Assembly: GCA_964613745.1 (NCBI GenBank)
Contig: CAZTJA010000077.1
Span: 1 to 15,134, forward strand
Reading direction: 5' to 3'
Source: CAZTJA01 sp964613745
Lineage (GTDB): Bacteria > Desulfobacterota > Desulfomonilia > Desulfomonilales > Desulfomonilaceae
DNA length: 15,134 nucleotides
Every line of letters begins with the position of its first letter. Position 1 is the stretch's first letter. The notes under the pieces are model-generated. The model did no database searches, had not been told where the DNA came from, and was given only the letters and a program-made list of their open reading frames with translations. Below, one piece after another: positions 14,668-15,134 of the stretch. A program made the translations under genes and the position numbers.

Positions 14668-15134
14668 ATGAAATCCTTTGTAAGCCTGGCGCTTTCAATT
14701 TTCATGTTTGTGACTGTGTCCTCGGCATTCCCGCAGAACGCTGCAAAACTGGATTCTAAAATTCTGCAGCTGAAAGAAGCTATAGAAGCTCAACTAGAAA
14801 AAATCAAGGCTGCCAAGGAAAAGTCAGGTGAAGAGATTTCTCTTGCAAAATTACGCATAGCCGAGCAGTTGAGAAAATCTCAGGAAACACTGATGCAACA
14901 AGTTGAAATACTGGAACGTTTCAGAACGGACCTGTCGGACCAAATAACACAAGCCAATGACATTGTCGCTGATACGGGAAAGAATTGGAGATCGTCTCTG
15001 GAAAAAGCCTTTAGCGAAATTGATGTCCAAATCAATTCCACAAGCGGACTCATTAAACAGATGGAATCGATGCGGGATGATATTGGCGACAATCCCGGAC
15101 AGGAAAAACTATCTTTCCCAGAGCTAAATTTGCC
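14668..15134 (+). CDS. Exported coiled-coil protein of unknown function (3' end cut by window edge)
   Basis: I do not recognise the family. The ATG at 14668 has AGGAGA about six bases upstream. Residues 1-20 form a Sec signal peptide: MKSF, a hydrophobic core, and SSA before the likely cut ahead of FPQNA. From residue ~27 to ~140 the sequence is a highly charged heptad-like helix with no prolines (KILQLKEAIEAQLEKIKAAK, then KLRIAEQLRKSQETLMQQVE and onward), so a long periplasmic coiled coil is expected. The frame is open for 155 codons and leaves the window. It has its own promoter and a palindrome at the start site, so it is probably not part of the ddl operon. It could be an envelope spacer or a stress protein. 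Confidence 0.85.
   Translation, partial: MKSFVSLALSIFMFVTVSSAFPQNAAKLDSKILQLKEAIEAQLEKIKAAKEKSGEEISLAKLRIAEQLRKSQETLMQQVEILERFRTDLSDQITQANDIVADTGKNWRSSLEKAFSEIDVQINSTSGLIKQMESMRDDIGDNPGQEKLSFPELNL

Overview
The window looks like a chromosomal piece of an anaerobic Gram-negative bacterium, probably a sulfate-reducing or syntrophic member of Thermodesulfobacteriota (old Deltaproteobacteria). This rests on a selenocysteine formate dehydrogenase with FdhD and a small ModE-type regulator, a PAS-LuxR regulator of a type I associate with that group, and large ankyrin proteins. The taxonomy is inference. A 100-N scaffold gap suggests a draft or metagenome assembly.

Region 1 (1-7512, all minus strand), in transcription order: an ankyrin protein (7512-6349), a double-PAS regulator with a LuxR-type DNA-binding end (6115-4652), a giant ankyrin protein (4329-1588), and a double-PAS histidine kinase (1523 to beyond the left edge). 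The two sensors are co-linear paralogues that differ only in output domain, and the two ankyrin proteins share closely related repeats. The block therefore reads as a duplicated [ankyrin + PAS sensor] unit. This is the best candidate here for an undescribed signalling system.

Region 2 (7513-11260) is a formate module. A plus-strand selenoprotein formate dehydrogenase (7886-9922) has an in-frame TGA followed at once by a textbook bacterial SECIS hairpin. It is preceded by a palindrome-bearing promoter and followed by a strong terminator. Converging on it are fdhD and a ModE-like winged-helix protein, overlapping and probably co-transcribed. The regulator's leader can form two alternative hairpins, one of which covers its ribosome binding site.

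Region 3 (11225-14578, plus strand) is a peptidoglycan-precursor operon: D-Ala-D-Ala ligase, a sugar-1-phosphate nucleotidyltransferase (MurU-like, with an extra left-handed beta-helix tail), and an AmgK-like sugar kinase, joined by 1- and 4-base overlaps. The kinase gene looks broken by 100 Ns, but both sides of the gap carry the same 55 bases. Collapsing them restores one intact 334-residue frame, so the gap is an assembly artefact.

Region 4 (14598 to the right edge) starts a gene for an exported coiled-coil protein with its own promoter and an inverted repeat near the predicted start of transcription. No tRNA, rRNA, CRISPR, insertion sequence or phage gene was seen.
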